A stretch of 64,000 bases of DNA from JACDAN01 sp963827705 (GTDB lineage Bacteria; Actinomycetota; Thermoleophilia; Gaiellales; Gaiellaceae). The notes beneath the pieces were generated by a model. The model was given only the letters and a program-made list of their open reading frames with translations. It searched no databases and was not told the DNA's origin. The translations under genes and the position numbers were made by a program. Location of the stretch: positions 124,001 to 188,000 of the forward strand of contig CAWHBN010000016.1 of the NCBI GenBank assembly GCA_963827705.1, in the 5' to 3' direction. How positions within the stretch are numbered: position 1 is the first letter of the stretch; every line of letters begins with the position of its first letter. This document shows, in pieces, positions 1 to 9,944 of the stretch.

Positions 1-2
1 CG

Positions 3-809
3 CTGCTCCTCGCGCTCGGCGCTGCCGTGCTGCACGCTGCGTGGAACATTGCGCTCGCGGGCCGGCGCGACGTTCCCGCGGCTACGGCGATCGCCTTCTG
101 CTTTGCGGCGCTCGTCTTCACTCCCGTCGCGGTCGCCCGGTGGGAGGTCGAGTCCGCGGCGATCCCGTACATGGCGGTCTCCGCGGGCCTGGAGCTCACG
201 TACGTCGCCTTGCTTGCCGCCGCGTACGGCCGGGCGGAGCTCAGCGTCGTCTACCCGGTCGCCCGCGGGGTGGCGCCGGTCCTCGTTCTCGTGATCGGCG
301 TGGCGGCGCTCGGCGTCGGGACCTCGGCGAGCGAAGCGCTGGGAGTCCTCCTCGTCGCCGCAGGCGTCGTGCTCGTGCGGGGCTTCGGGAGGGGGAGCTC
401 GGCCGGCGTCGGGTTCGGGCTCGCGATCGGAGCCTGTATCGCGGGCTACACGCTTGCCGACGCGCGCGGCGTCGACCACGCCGACCCGCTGGCGTACCTC
501 GTCGTCGTCCTCGCCCTGCCTGCGTTCGCCTACCTCGCGATCGTGGCGCTGAGGGGAGGAACCGAGCGGCTCCGGGCCGAGCTGGGGTGGACGCCGGTCT
601 TCATCGGGCTCGCGTCCTTCGGCGCCTTCGCGCTCGCGCTGTTCGCGCTGCAGCGCGCCTCGGCCGCCTCGGTGGCGTCGGTCCGGGAGACCAGCGTCGT
701 CATCGCGGTCGCCCTCGCCGCACCGTTTCTCGGGGAGCAGGTCGGGCCTCGTCGGCTGGCGGGCGCGGCACTCGTCGTGGCCGGCGTCGCGGTTCTTGCG
801 GGAGCCTGA
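3..809 (+). CDS. EamA/DMT-family membrane transporter, 5' end outside window
   Basis: The reading frame is open from base 3, before the first internal GTG at 27, and reads LLLALGAAVLHAAWN. That is a typical beginning of the first EamA membrane helix, so the true start lies upstream. The roughly 268 visible residues form about nine hydrophobic helices, with a repeat beginning near the middle (the second EamA half ends VSVVIAVALAAPFLGEQ-like). The family comprises inner-membrane drug/metabolite transporters; the substrate cannot be told from sequence. The gene ends 82 bp before rimP, and the rimP promoter overlaps its last codons. Confidence 0.8.
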   Translation: MLLALGAAVLHAAWNIALAGRRDVPAATAIAFCFAALVFTPVAVARWEVESAAIPYMAVSAGLELTYVALLAAAYGRAELSVVYPVARGVAPVLVLVIGVAALGVGTSASEALGVLLVAAGVVLVRGFGRGSSAGVGFGLAIGACIAGYTLADARGVDHADPLAYLVVVLALPAFAYLAIVALRGGTERLRAELGWTPVFIGLASFGAFALALFALQRASAASVASVRETSVVIAVALAAPFLGEQVGPRRLAGAALVVAGVAVLAGA

Positions 810-821
810 CGTTGCTATTCT
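793..821 (+). promoter_or_regulatory. Putative promoter of the rimP-nusA-infB operon
   Basis: TTCTTG at 793-798 and TATTCT at 816-821 are separated by 17 nt, at the end of the upstream transporter gene. The -10 follows the TANNNT form seen before many genes in this window. The predicted transcript starts near 828 and has a leader of about 64 nt. The -35 match is weak, so the call rests mainly on the -10 and position. Confidence 0.45.
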
Positions 822-853
822 GAACAACCACATTTCGAGGTGCAGGACGAAAT

Positions 854-877
854 GGGCGCGCGGCGCCCGTTTTTTTT
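854..877 (+). terminator. Terminator-like hairpin in the rimP leader (possible attenuator)
   Basis: GGGCGC (854-859) pairs with GCGCCC (863-868) around a 3-nt loop, one G follows, then eight T residues (870-877). This is an intrinsic-terminator shape. The Shine-Dalgarno GGAGGAG (878-884) begins directly after the T-run and rimP starts at 892. A terminator between the operon promoter and its first gene suggests attenuation, possibly by NusA, whose gene is second. That regulation is inference; the stem is short. Confidence 0.5.
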
Positions 878-891
878 GGAGGAGATTCGAA

Positions 892-1338
892 ATGGCCGAC
901 GTGTACGACAAGGAGAGAACGCTGTTGCGGGAGATCACGCCGAAGATCGAGGACGCGATCCCGGGCGTCGAGGTGCTGGCACTGGAGCTTTCGGGGCCTG
1001 AGCGCTTCACCGTCTACATCGATCACCCGCGGCGGGTCGACCACGCGCTCTGCGAGCGGGTGACCAACGTGCTGCGCCCGTATCTCCAGCAGTACACCGT
1101 CGAAGTCTCGTCGCCCGGCGTCGAGCGCCCGCTCCGCACCCCCGCGCACTTCCAGCGGGTCGTGGGACGCAAGGCCGCGCTCCGCACGGCTGACGAGATC
1201 GGCGGTCGGCGCAAGTTCAAGGGTGAGGTCGTGGACGCGGACACCCAGGGCGTCCGCCTCTCGACCGACGGCACCGAGCACGCGATTCCATACGACGCCA
1301 TCGTGCGGGCGAACCTGATCGAGGAGGACATGAGATGA
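892..1338 (+). CDS. rimP: Ribosome maturation factor RimP
   Basis: A 148-residue protein of the usual RimP length; RimP assists 30S subunit assembly. The N-terminal half carries the family-like segment ERFTVYIDHP followed by CERVTNVL and YTVEVSSPGVERPL. The SSPGxxRPL motif is the RimP hallmark. The C-terminal part is the small SH3-like domain (KFKGEVVDADTQGV). ATG at 892 is chosen over in-frame codons upstream because of the strong GGAGGAG at 878-884 and homologous start. The stop overlaps the nusA ATG, making this the first gene of a translationally coupled operon. Confidence 0.95.
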   Translation: MADVYDKERTLLREITPKIEDAIPGVEVLALELSGPERFTVYIDHPRRVDHALCERVTNVLRPYLQQYTVEVSSPGVERPLRTPAHFQRVVGRKAALRTADEIGGRRKFKGEVVDADTQGVRLSTDGTEHAIPYDAIVRANLIEEDMR

Positions 1339-2963
1339 GCCGCGAAATCGTCGAGGCAGTCCGCGAGCTGGAGCGCGACCGGAATCTCGAAGGCGGGATT
1401 CTGGTGGACGCCCTCCGCGACGGGTTGCTCGCCGCCTACAAGAAGACCCCCGGGTCGTACCGCCACGCGACTGTCGAGATCGACGACGCCGGCGACTTCC
1501 GCGTCTTCGCGATCCACATGCCGGCGGATCTCGAGGAGCGCCTGCTCGAGGAGGCCCGGGAGCGCACCTACGACGAGCTCGAGAAGATCGAGGAGGAGAC
1601 GGGGGAGAAGCAGCACACCCTGGTCACCGACGACGACCTCGAGATCGACTGGGATCAGGTCCCAGAAAACGAGGTGCGCCGCGAGGACGTCACGCCGGAG
1701 AACTTCGGCCGTATCGCCGCGCAGACTGCGAAGCAGGTCATCCAGCAGCGGATCCGCGAGGCCGAGCGCCAGATCATGTACGAGGAATACGTCGACCGCG
1801 TCAGCGAGGTCGTCACCGGCATCGTCCAGCAGGCCGGCGACCGCAACAACATCCTCGTCGACCTCGGCAAGGTCGAAGCGTTGCTGCCGCGCTCGGAGCA
1901 GGTGGACGGCGAGCGCTACGAGCAGGGCTCGCGCATCAAGGCCGTGATCACCGAGGTCCGGTCGGGGACGAAGGGCCCGCAGGTGATCCTGTCGCGCCGG
2001 GATCCCGAGCTGATCAAGACGCTCTTCGAGCTCGAGGTGCCTGAGATCGCGGACGGCCTGGTGGAGATCCGCGGCGTCGCCCGCGAGCCCGGCTACCGCT
2101 CGAAGATCGCCGTCGTCTCCCACGCGCAGGGCGTCGACCCCGTCGGGGCCTGCGTCGGCCCGCGCGGCTCGCGTGTGCGCATGGTCGTGTCGGAGCTCCG
2201 CGGAGAGAAGATCGACATCATCCCGTGGAACACCGAGCCCGCCCGTTTCCTCGCGAAGGCCCTGTCGCCGGCGCGGGTGCGGGAGGTCTACATCGACGAC
2301 GAGACCAAGGAGTCGACGGTCATCGTCCCCGAGGACCAGCTGGCGCTCGCGATCGGCAAGGAGGGCCTGAACGCCCGCCTCGCCGCGCGCCTGACCGGGT
2401 GGAAGGTCGACATCCAGTCGGAAGCCGAGTTCGCCGCGGCCGAGGCCGAGGCGGCCTTCGGCGGAGGCGAGGCCGGCGACGACTTCTCAGGCCGCTGCGC
2501 CGCGATCCTCTCGAACGGCAAGCGCTGCCCGAACGCCGCGATCCCGGGAACCCGTTTCTGTGGAATCCCCGCGCACACGGCGCTCGCCGACCGCGAGGCT
2601 GCGGGCGAGACGATCGAGACCGGCCAGGCCGTGCCGATCGGCGGCGCAGAGGAGGAGCTTCCGGCCGAGGGTGAGGAAGTGGCCGCGGAGGCCCAAATCG
2701 AGGCAGAGGCGGAGATGCCGATGCCGGAGCCGAGCGAGGTCCCGTCGCCCGAGCCGAGCCCGATGCCGACCGGTCCGGAGCCCAGCGAGTCGCCTGCGCC
2801 CGCGCCGACGGAGATTCCGTCACCGGAGCCGGCCGAGCTGCCTGGCCCCGAGCCAACAACCGTTCCGCCGGTGCCCGCGGCCGAGGACGAAGAGCCTCTG
2901 ACCGCCACGGGCACGACCGTCGGGACTCCGACGCGCGAGGAGGACGACGCGCCTGCGACGTGA
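1335..2963 (+). CDS. nusA: Transcription termination/antitermination factor NusA with zinc-motif and proline-rich tail
   Basis: 542 residues: N-terminal RNAP-binding domain (about 1-150), S1 domain (around 155-225, NNILVDLGKVEALLP), then two KH domains (about 225-375; GPRGSRVRMVVSEL and QLALAIGKEGLNARLA). NusA binds RNA polymerase and nascent RNA in pausing, termination and antitermination. Past the normal end, residues of about 388-415 carry C-x9-C-x10-C-x4-H (GRCAAILSNGKRC, then FCGIPAH), resembling a small CCCH zinc finger. A low-complexity Pro/Glu/Ser tail of about 100 residues follows. The core is typical; the tail is unusual. Overlaps rimP (ATGA) and ylxR (GTGA). Confidence 0.95.
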   Translation: MSREIVEAVRELERDRNLEGGILVDALRDGLLAAYKKTPGSYRHATVEIDDAGDFRVFAIHMPADLEERLLEEARERTYDELEKIEEETGEKQHTLVTDDDLEIDWDQVPENEVRREDVTPENFGRIAAQTAKQVIQQRIREAERQIMYEEYVDRVSEVVTGIVQQAGDRNNILVDLGKVEALLPRSEQVDGERYEQGSRIKAVITEVRSGTKGPQVILSRRDPELIKTLFELEVPEIADGLVEIRGVAREPGYRSKIAVVSHAQGVDPVGACVGPRGSRVRMVVSELRGEKIDIIPWNTEPARFLAKALSPARVREVYIDDETKESTVIVPEDQLALAIGKEGLNARLAARLTGWKVDIQSEAEFAAAEAEAAFGGGEAGDDFSGRCAAILSNGKRCPNAAIPGTRFCGIPAHTALADREAAGETIETGQAVPIGGAEEELPAEGEEVAAEAQIEAEAEMPMPEPSEVPSPEPSPMPTGPEPSESPAPAPTEIPSPEPAELPGPEPTTVPPVPAAEDEEPLTATGTTVGTPTREEDDAPAT

Positions 2964-3205
2964 CGGCTCGCCATCGCCCCGTCCGAACCTGCATCGGCTG
3001 CGGTCAGAAGCGGCCGAACGACGAGCTCTTTCGGTTCGTCGCGGTGGACGGTGCCGTCATTCACGAGCCAGCCTCAGAGGGCCGCGCCGCCTACACGTGC
3101 CGACGGCTCTCGTGCTTCGAGCGGGCGACAGCGCACAACGCGTTCAGCCGCACGCTCAAAGCCAGCGTCCGGGTCGATCGGGAGCTCTCACGCCTCTACA
3201 CTTGA
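2960..3205 (+). CDS. ylxR: YlxR family RNA-binding protein (RnpM-type)
   Basis: 81 residues matching the DUF448/YlxR fold: RPVRTCIGCGQKRP at the start, ELFRFVAVDG, GRAAYTCRRLSCFERA, then AFSRTL. The GRxAYxCxxxxC segment is the family signature. YlxR homologues bind nucleic acid; in Firmicutes the protein modulates RNase P. GTG at 2960 overlaps the nusA stop by 4 nt. Its place between nusA and infB is the standard one across bacteria, which makes the identification secure. Confidence 0.92.
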   Translation: MTARHRPVRTCIGCGQKRPNDELFRFVAVDGAVIHEPASEGRAAYTCRRLSCFERATAHNAFSRTLKASVRVDRELSRLYT

Positions 3206-3214
3206 GCACTGACC

Positions 3215-5209
<1,995 letters not shown>

Positions 5210-5213
5210 GCAC

Positions 5214-5513
5214 GTGGGAGCCGGCTACGTCGGCATCCTCAGCGTCGAGCTCCACTTTCCCGCGGCGGGATCCCTCAAGGGCAAGCGGAAGTTCGTCAAG
5301 TCCGCGAAGGCGCAGCTCCAGAACCGCTTCGGCGCATCGGTCGCCGAGGTCGACCACCACGAGCTCTGGCAGCGGAGCCGGCTGACGGTCGCCTGCGTCG
5401 CTCGCGAGCATCGGGAGGCCGAGACGCTGCTCGAGGAGGCTGTCCGGTACCTGAGCGGGCAGGAGTACGAGCTCGTGCGCGTGGAACGGGAGGTGGTCGT
5501 GCCGGATGAGTGA
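5214..5513 (+). CDS. ylxP: DUF503 / YlxP family protein
   Basis: 99 residues beginning GAGYVGILSVELHFPAAGSLKGKR. The hydrophobic strand, then SLKxKR, then NRFGASVAEVDHHELWQRSRL is characteristic of DUF503 (YlxP), a small ferredoxin-like protein nearly always found between infB and rbfA. Its molecular role is not firmly established; ribosome assembly is suspected from context. GTG at 5214 is 4 nt after the infB stop; the open frame extends upstream inside infB but the homologous start is here. The last codons overlap rbfA. Confidence 0.88.
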   Translation: MGAGYVGILSVELHFPAAGSLKGKRKFVKSAKAQLQNRFGASVAEVDHHELWQRSRLTVACVAREHREAETLLEEAVRYLSGQEYELVRVEREVVVPDE

Positions 5514-5853
5514 CCGGATGCGGCGTGTGAACGCTGCCGTCCGCGAAGTGCTCTCCGAGGCCGTCGGAGAGTTGAAGGACCCGCGCATCGGCTTCGTCAC
5601 GGTCACGGGCGTCGAGACCTCGACCGACCTGCGCCAGGCAGTCGTCTTCGTCAGCGTGCTTGGAAGCGAACGCAAGCGGGAGAAGACGATCGAAGGATTG
5701 CAGGCCGCGCACGGCATCCTCCAGGGGAGGATCGCACGGGAGCTGAGAATGAAGCGGACCCCGCAGCTGACCTTCGAATACGATCCCACGGTCGAGCGCG
5801 GCGTGCGCATGACCCAACTCATCGATGAGCTCGCCCCAGACGACCCGGAGTGA
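5506..5853 (+). CDS. rbfA: Ribosome-binding factor A
   Basis: 115 residues with the RbfA single KH-like domain: RVNAAVREVLSEAVGELKDPRIGFVTVTGVETSTDLRQ, then AHGILQGRIARELRMKRTPQLTFEYD. The DPR and (K/R)R(T/V)PxLxFxxD segments are conserved family landmarks. RbfA binds the 30S subunit during late maturation of the 16S rRNA 5' end. It overlaps ylxP by 8 nt and the next gene by 29 nt, so translation is probably coupled. Confidence 0.95.
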   Translation: MSDRMRRVNAAVREVLSEAVGELKDPRIGFVTVTGVETSTDLRQAVVFVSVLGSERKREKTIEGLQAAHGILQGRIARELRMKRTPQLTFEYDPTVERGVRMTQLIDELAPDDPE

Positions 5854-6838
5854 TCTCTCCGCAGTCGCGGAAGCGATTCGCGAGCACGATCGCTTCCTCC
5901 TCGCGGTCCACGAAAACCCCGACGGGGACGCGCTCGGCTCGCTGCTCGCGGCGAAGCTGACCCTCGACGCGCTCGGCAAGGACTCCGTGATGTTCCTTCC
6001 GGGCCAGGCGCCGCTGCCGGCGGAGTACAAGTTCATGCCGCTGGAGGAGGTCCGGCGCGAGCTCCCCGACGACGTCGAGGAGCGCGTGCTGTTCGCCCTC
6101 GACTGCGCCAACGAGAGCCGGCTCGGTTCGGGGCAGGAGGCGATCGACCGGGCGCCGCTCGTCCTCAACGTCGACCACCATCACGACAACTCGCGATTCG
6201 GGAACGTGAACGTCGTCGTCGCCGACGCCTCCTCCACGGGTGAGATCGTCCGCGACCTGATGGACGAGCTCGGTGTGCCGCTGACGCCCGAGTTGGCGGA
6301 GGCGATCTACATCGCGCTCGTCACGGACACCGGTCGATTCCAGTACGCGAACACGACCCCCAAGGCGCTCAGGCTGGCCGCCGAGCTCGTCGAGGCCGGC
6401 GCCGACGTCCATCGCGTGTTCCAGTCGATCTACGAGTCGGTGCAGCTCGCGAAGCTCAAGCTGCTCGCACGCGCCCTCGAGCGCGCGCAGGTGTACGAGG
6501 GCGGCGGGATCGTCGTCTCGTACCTCCTGAAGACCGACTTCGCGGAGGTCGGCGCGGCCGAGCCGTACTCGGAGGGGATCATCGACTTCCTCCGGGCGGT
6601 GGAAGGAGCCGACATGGCGGCGCTGATCCGCGAGCCGCCGGCACCGGGACGTCCCGCGCGGCGGATCAGCCTGCGCTCGAGCTCCGACGAGCTCGACGTC
6701 TCGGCGATCGCGCGAGCCTCGGGAGACGGCGGGGGGCACCGCCAGGCCGCCGGGTTCTCCTCGTCGAAGGAGATCCCCGAGATCGTCGAGTTCATCCGCG
6801 AGCAGTACGCGGAGGCCCGTGCCGCCCAGAGGGCTTGA
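5825..6838 (+). CDS. nrnA: DHH-family phosphoesterase, NrnA-type oligoribonuclease/pAp phosphatase
   Basis: 337 residues. The N-terminal DHH domain has HENPDGDALGS (metal-binding DxD), a DCAN segment and LNVDHHHDN. The C-terminal DHHA1 domain has GGGHRQAAGF, the substrate-binding GGGH. NrnA-like enzymes degrade short RNAs or pApA and dephosphorylate pAp. The gene lies between rbfA and truB, a common arrangement. The ATG at 5825 overlaps rbfA by 29 nt; no better in-frame start follows before the first conserved strand. Which activity dominates here cannot be read from sequence. Confidence 0.9.
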   Translation: MSSPQTTRSDLSAVAEAIREHDRFLLAVHENPDGDALGSLLAAKLTLDALGKDSVMFLPGQAPLPAEYKFMPLEEVRRELPDDVEERVLFALDCANESRLGSGQEAIDRAPLVLNVDHHHDNSRFGNVNVVVADASSTGEIVRDLMDELGVPLTPELAEAIYIALVTDTGRFQYANTTPKALRLAAELVEAGADVHRVFQSIYESVQLAKLKLLARALERAQVYEGGGIVVSYLLKTDFAEVGAAEPYSEGIIDFLRAVEGADMAALIREPPAPGRPARRISLRSSSDELDVSAIARASGDGGGHRQAAGFSSSKEIPEIVEFIREQYAEARAAQRA

Positions 6839-7472
6839 TCCCTCTGGGCTCGTCCTCGTGGACAAGCCGGCGGGCCCGTCGTCCTTTGCCCTCGTGCGCG
6901 ACCTCCGTGACCGCACCAAGGCGCGCGCGGGTCACGCAGGAACGCTCGATCCCTTCGCGACGGGGCTCCTGCTCGTGCTGCTGGGCCGGTTCACGAAGGA
7001 GCAGAACCGCTTCGTCGGCCTCGACAAGCGGTACCTGACGGAGATCGACCTCTCGGCCCGCACCACCACTGGCGACCCGGAGGGCGACGTCGTCGAAGAG
7101 GTCGAGCCGCCCGAAGCGGACGAGCTCGTGGTACGGCTCGAAGCAATGCAGGGCGAGATCGAGTTGCCGATCCCTGCCGCCTCGGCCGTCAAGGTCGGAG
7201 GAGAGCGTGCGTACAGGCTGCACCGGCGGGGCATCGCGGTGGAGATGCCGGTGCGCCGCTCGACGGTGCGAGAGCTCCGCCTCGTCGAGTTCGACGGGAA
7301 ATCGGCGACCCTCGACCTCCTCGTCAGCTCCGGGACGTACGTGCGGTCGATCGCCGAGGCGCTCGGCGGGCACTGTTCGAGCCTGCGCCGAACCGAGGTC
7401 GGGCCGTTCCGCGTGGAGGACGCCGACCAGACGCGGATCCTCCCGCCCGAAGAAGCACTGGCGGCGCTGTGA
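6819..7472 (+). CDS. truB: tRNA pseudouridine(55) synthase TruB (short form)
   Basis: 217 residues. GLVLVDKPAGPSS at the start, GHAGTLDPFATGLL with the catalytic Asp, a Tyr in KRYLTEIDL, and VSSGTYVRSIAEALG near the end are all TruB motifs. The enzyme makes pseudouridine 55 in the T-loop of tRNAs. The protein is shorter than E. coli TruB (about 314) and lacks most of the C-terminal PUA region. GTG at 6819 overlaps nrnA by 20 nt and the end overlaps ribF by 4 nt. Confidence 0.94.
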   Translation: MPPRGLDPSGLVLVDKPAGPSSFALVRDLRDRTKARAGHAGTLDPFATGLLLVLLGRFTKEQNRFVGLDKRYLTEIDLSARTTTGDPEGDVVEEVEPPEADELVVRLEAMQGEIELPIPAASAVKVGGERAYRLHRRGIAVEMPVRRSTVRELRLVEFDGKSATLDLLVSSGTYVRSIAEALGGHCSSLRRTEVGPFRVEDADQTRILPPEEALAAL

Positions 7473-8335
7473 GGGTCACGTCCTCGCCGCACGAACTGGG
7501 GGCACGCGAGCGCGCCGTCGCTCTCGGCACCTTCGACGGCGTCCATCTCGGCCATCGCCGGGTGATCGAGGCCGCGCTCGCCGCAGGCCTCCAGGCTGCC
7601 GTCGTCACGTTCGACCCGCACCCGCGAGCCGCGCTCGGGAACCGCGTCGAGCTGATCTCCACACTGGAGCGGCGGCTGGAGCTGATCGAGTCGCTCGGCG
7701 TGACCGAGACGCTGGTTCTGCCCTTCACGCCAGACCTGTCGCTCCAGACTCCGGAGGAGTTCGCCCGCAACGTCCTCGAGCCGATGCGCGCGCGGGTCGT
7801 GGTTGCCGGCGCGAACTTCCGCTTCGGCCGCGGCCGGTCGGGCGACCTCGCGCTGCTCGCCGAGCTCGGCTTCGATTCCCGACCCGTGCCGCTCGTCGAG
7901 GGCGTGTCCTCCAGCCGGATCCGCCAGCTCGCCGGCACCGGAGAGGTCGACCAGGCCGCGAAGCTGCTCGGGCGACCCGTGGAGGTGGAAGGGACCGTCG
8001 TCGCCGGAGACGCGAGAGGCGGGACGCTCGGCTTCCCGACCGCCAACCTGGCCGTCCCGTCGGATCTCCTCGTACCGGCGTTCGGGATCTACGCCGGCGA
8101 GGCGCTCGGCATGCGGACGGCCACGTCGATCGGCGTCAACCCGCACTACGGCGGTGAGGAACGTCGAGTCGAGGCCTTCCTGCTCGACTACGAGGGCGAC
8201 CTCTACGGCCGCCGGCTCGTGGTCGAGCTCTGGGAGCACCTGCGCGAGGAGCGGGCATTCGACTCGGAGGCAGACCTGATCGAGCAGATCGGCCGCGACG
8301 TCGAGGCCACCAGAGGGGCCGTCCGTCCGGTCTAA
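7469..8335 (+). CDS. ribF: Bifunctional riboflavin kinase / FMN adenylyltransferase
   Basis: 288 residues. The FAD synthetase domain opens with ALGTFDGVHLGHRRVI (nucleotidyl-transferase FDGVHxGH), continues with VVTFDPHPR and FGRGRSGD, and has SSSRIRQLAGTGEVDQA before the kinase part. The kinase domain shows GTLGFPTANLA and the conserved VEAFLLDYEGDLYGRRLVVELWEHLR. It converts riboflavin to FMN and FAD. This is the usual last member of the rbfA-truB-ribF string; GTG at 7469 overlaps truB by 4 nt. Confidence 0.95.
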   Translation: MRVTSSPHELGARERAVALGTFDGVHLGHRRVIEAALAAGLQAAVVTFDPHPRAALGNRVELISTLERRLELIESLGVTETLVLPFTPDLSLQTPEEFARNVLEPMRARVVVAGANFRFGRGRSGDLALLAELGFDSRPVPLVEGVSSSRIRQLAGTGEVDQAAKLLGRPVEVEGTVVAGDARGGTLGFPTANLAVPSDLLVPAFGIYAGEALGMRTATSIGVNPHYGGEERRVEAFLLDYEGDLYGRRLVVELWEHLREERAFDSEADLIEQIGRDVEATRGAVRPV

Positions 8336-8371
8336 GCCGCAAGTTTCCGCACGGTGCGGGATCTGGGTGGC

Positions 8372-8602
8372 ATGGGAGAAAACGACAGTGAGGACTTCGG
8401 TCCTCTGCGAAGGATCGAGCGCGTGCGTTGCCTGGGCTGTAGCGCCTCGTACGTGAAGCCGGCCGGCGGAGGAACCGTCAGCGCGAATCCGGGCTGTCCT
8501 GAGTGCGGGTATGTCGGCTGGGTGCTCGAGCAGATCCCGATCACGCCGGATGGCGCGCCGAGCCGCTTCTTCTCGGGTCGCCTGCGGCGCCGGCCCGGCT
8601 GA
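8372..8602 (+). CDS. Small zinc-ribbon protein, function unknown
   Basis: 76 residues from ATG 8372 (an in-frame GTG at 8354 would add six). The middle shows two Cys-x2-Cys pairs, RCLGC and CPECGYVGW, separated by about 18 residues, which is a zinc-ribbon layout. The acidic N-terminus MGENDSEDFG and basic C-terminus FSGRLRRRPG are unremarkable. No family is recognised. Its final 62 nt overlap the end of ggt on the opposite strand, so the two genes converge and interleave. Confidence 0.55.
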   Translation: MGENDSEDFGPLRRIERVRCLGCSASYVKPAGGGTVSANPGCPECGYVGWVLEQIPITPDGAPSRFFSGRLRRRPG

Positions 8603-9887
8603 CGGTGCTGACCCCGCCGAAGTAATGGTGGCGCGACGGCCAGTGCCGGACGGTGAAGCCGGCGGCCTCGAGCGCCTCCGGTACGTCGTCGGCGAAGCCG
8701 GGCTCGAGGTGGACGACGCCGGCAGCCGGATGGAGGCGGGGCCGGTCCACGGCATCGCGGGCGCTCAGGCCGTCGTCGAGAACGCCCGCGACGACCTGGA
8801 CGAGGGCGCTCCGAAGCCTCGTGCCGCCCGCCGCGCCAAGCGCCAGCGTTAGACCCTCGCGGTCGAAGACGAAAGTGGGGGCCATCATGCTCGCCATCCG
8901 CCGGCCGGGCACGAGCTCGCCCACGAGCAGATCGGCTTCGCCCAGCATCGAGTTCAGGTGCATGTCGAGCCCCGGGAGCCAGTCTCCGGATCCGAGGCCG
9001 AGGCTGGTCGTCAGGACGACGGCGTCGCCGGCCGCGTCTACGACGGTCAGGTTCGTCGTGTCGCCGGAGCGATCCGGCGCGTCCAGCGCCTTGGCGAGCG
9101 GCACGGGGTCAGAGCCCGTCACGGATCTGTAGAGCGGAAGCGGGCTGGCCAGGCCGATTCGGGACGCGAACGCATAGCCGGAGCGCTCGACACGCCCGGG
9201 CTCTCCCCAGGCGGCTCGATAGGCGTCGAGGTCCTCCCGGGTGACGAGGCCGCCGCGCTCGTTCATGAGCACCAGCAGCGCCGACTCGATCGTCGGGCTG
9301 TGCGCGCCCTCCTCGGCAATCGCCTCAAGGGCCGGAACAAGGCCCGGCTGCTCGAGCCGTTCGCCCTCGGTGAGGAGCCGCCCGTCCCGCTTGTAGATCC
9401 TCCCGCCCTCGCGCATGGTCATCACGGGGGCGAGCATCTCCAGGCAGGCAGCTTGCGCTCGCGGAAAGTCAACGCCCTCCCGCGCGAGTCGCAGTGCCGG
9501 CTCGACGAGCCGGGTCCAGGGAAGACGCCCGTCGCGCCGCCAGAGCTCGCCGAGCCCGGCGAGGATTCCCGGCACGCCGCACGAGCCGATGCCGACCGCG
9601 TAGTGGATGAGCTCGGTCCCGAACGGCACCTCGAGCTGCTCGAGCTCGAGCACGCGCGGCTCTGCCCCGAGGCCCGGAACCGCGACGAAGAAGTCGAGGG
9701 TGCTCACCTCGCCGCCGCGTAGGACGATGGCGTGACCGCCGCCCAGCAGCCCGGTCATGACCGTTTCGGCCACGCAGGACGCCAGCGCCGCCGCGACGGC
9801 CGCGTCCGCGGCGTTGCCGCCCTCCTCGAGGATCTCGATGCCCGCATCGACGGTCGCGGGATGGCCCGCAGCCACGGCGGCTCTCAT
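8541..9887 (-). CDS. ggt: Gamma-glutamyltransferase family protein
   Basis: 448 residues, shorter than classic GGT (about 550-580). Family marks: AGHPATVDAGIEILEEGGNAADAAVAA near the N-terminus (GGNAxDAA), GSCGVPGILAGLGEL, and the autoprocessing region SGDTTNLTVVDAAGDAVVLTTS, where a Thr is the N-terminal nucleophile of the small subunit. Later come the oxyanion-type SMMAPTFV and GGTRLRSALVQVV. GGTs cleave or transfer gamma-glutamyl groups. No clear signal peptide is seen, so it may be cytoplasmic. A TAGGGT -10 lies 8 nt before the ATG (leaderless pattern). Confidence 0.88.
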   Translation of the reverse strand: MRAAVAAGHPATVDAGIEILEEGGNAADAAVAAALASCVAETVMTGLLGGGHAIVLRGGEVSTLDFFVAVPGLGAEPRVLELEQLEVPFGTELIHYAVGIGSCGVPGILAGLGELWRRDGRLPWTRLVEPALRLAREGVDFPRAQAACLEMLAPVMTMREGGRIYKRDGRLLTEGERLEQPGLVPALEAIAEEGAHSPTIESALLVLMNERGGLVTREDLDAYRAAWGEPGRVERSGYAFASRIGLASPLPLYRSVTGSDPVPLAKALDAPDRSGDTTNLTVVDAAGDAVVLTTSLGLGSGDWLPGLDMHLNSMLGEADLLVGELVPGRRMASMMAPTFVFDREGLTLALGAAGGTRLRSALVQVVAGVLDDGLSARDAVDRPRLHPAAGVVHLEPGFADDVPEALEAAGFTVRHWPSRHHYFGGVSTVSRAGAAGDPRRSGSARHPA

Positions 9888-9894
9888 GCGTTGC

Positions 9895-9901
9895 TACCCT
9901 A
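9895..9901. promoter_or_regulatory. Overlapping divergent -10 elements of ggt and rpsO
   Basis: The heptamer TACCCTA reads as TACCCT on the plus strand (9895-9900, towards rpsO) and TAGGGT on the minus strand (9901-9896, 8 nt before the ggt ATG at 9887). Both fit the window-wide TANNNT form. No convincing -35 is visible on either side. The two promoters would compete for polymerase. Confidence 0.45.
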
Positions 9902-9923
9902 ACTGCGCCCGCAGACCCGGCTC

Positions 9924-9944
9924 GCCGTGCAGCTTCCGCACGGC
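9924..9944 (+). promoter_or_regulatory. Hairpin in the rpsO leader, candidate S15 autoregulatory element
   Basis: GCCGTGC (9924-9930) and GCACGGC (9938-9944) form a perfect 7-bp stem with a 7-nt loop inside the predicted 77-nt leader, 39 nt before the rpsO GTG. rpsO leaders in several phyla bind S15 and repress translation. Assignment of that role here is inference from position and structure only. Confidence 0.35.
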
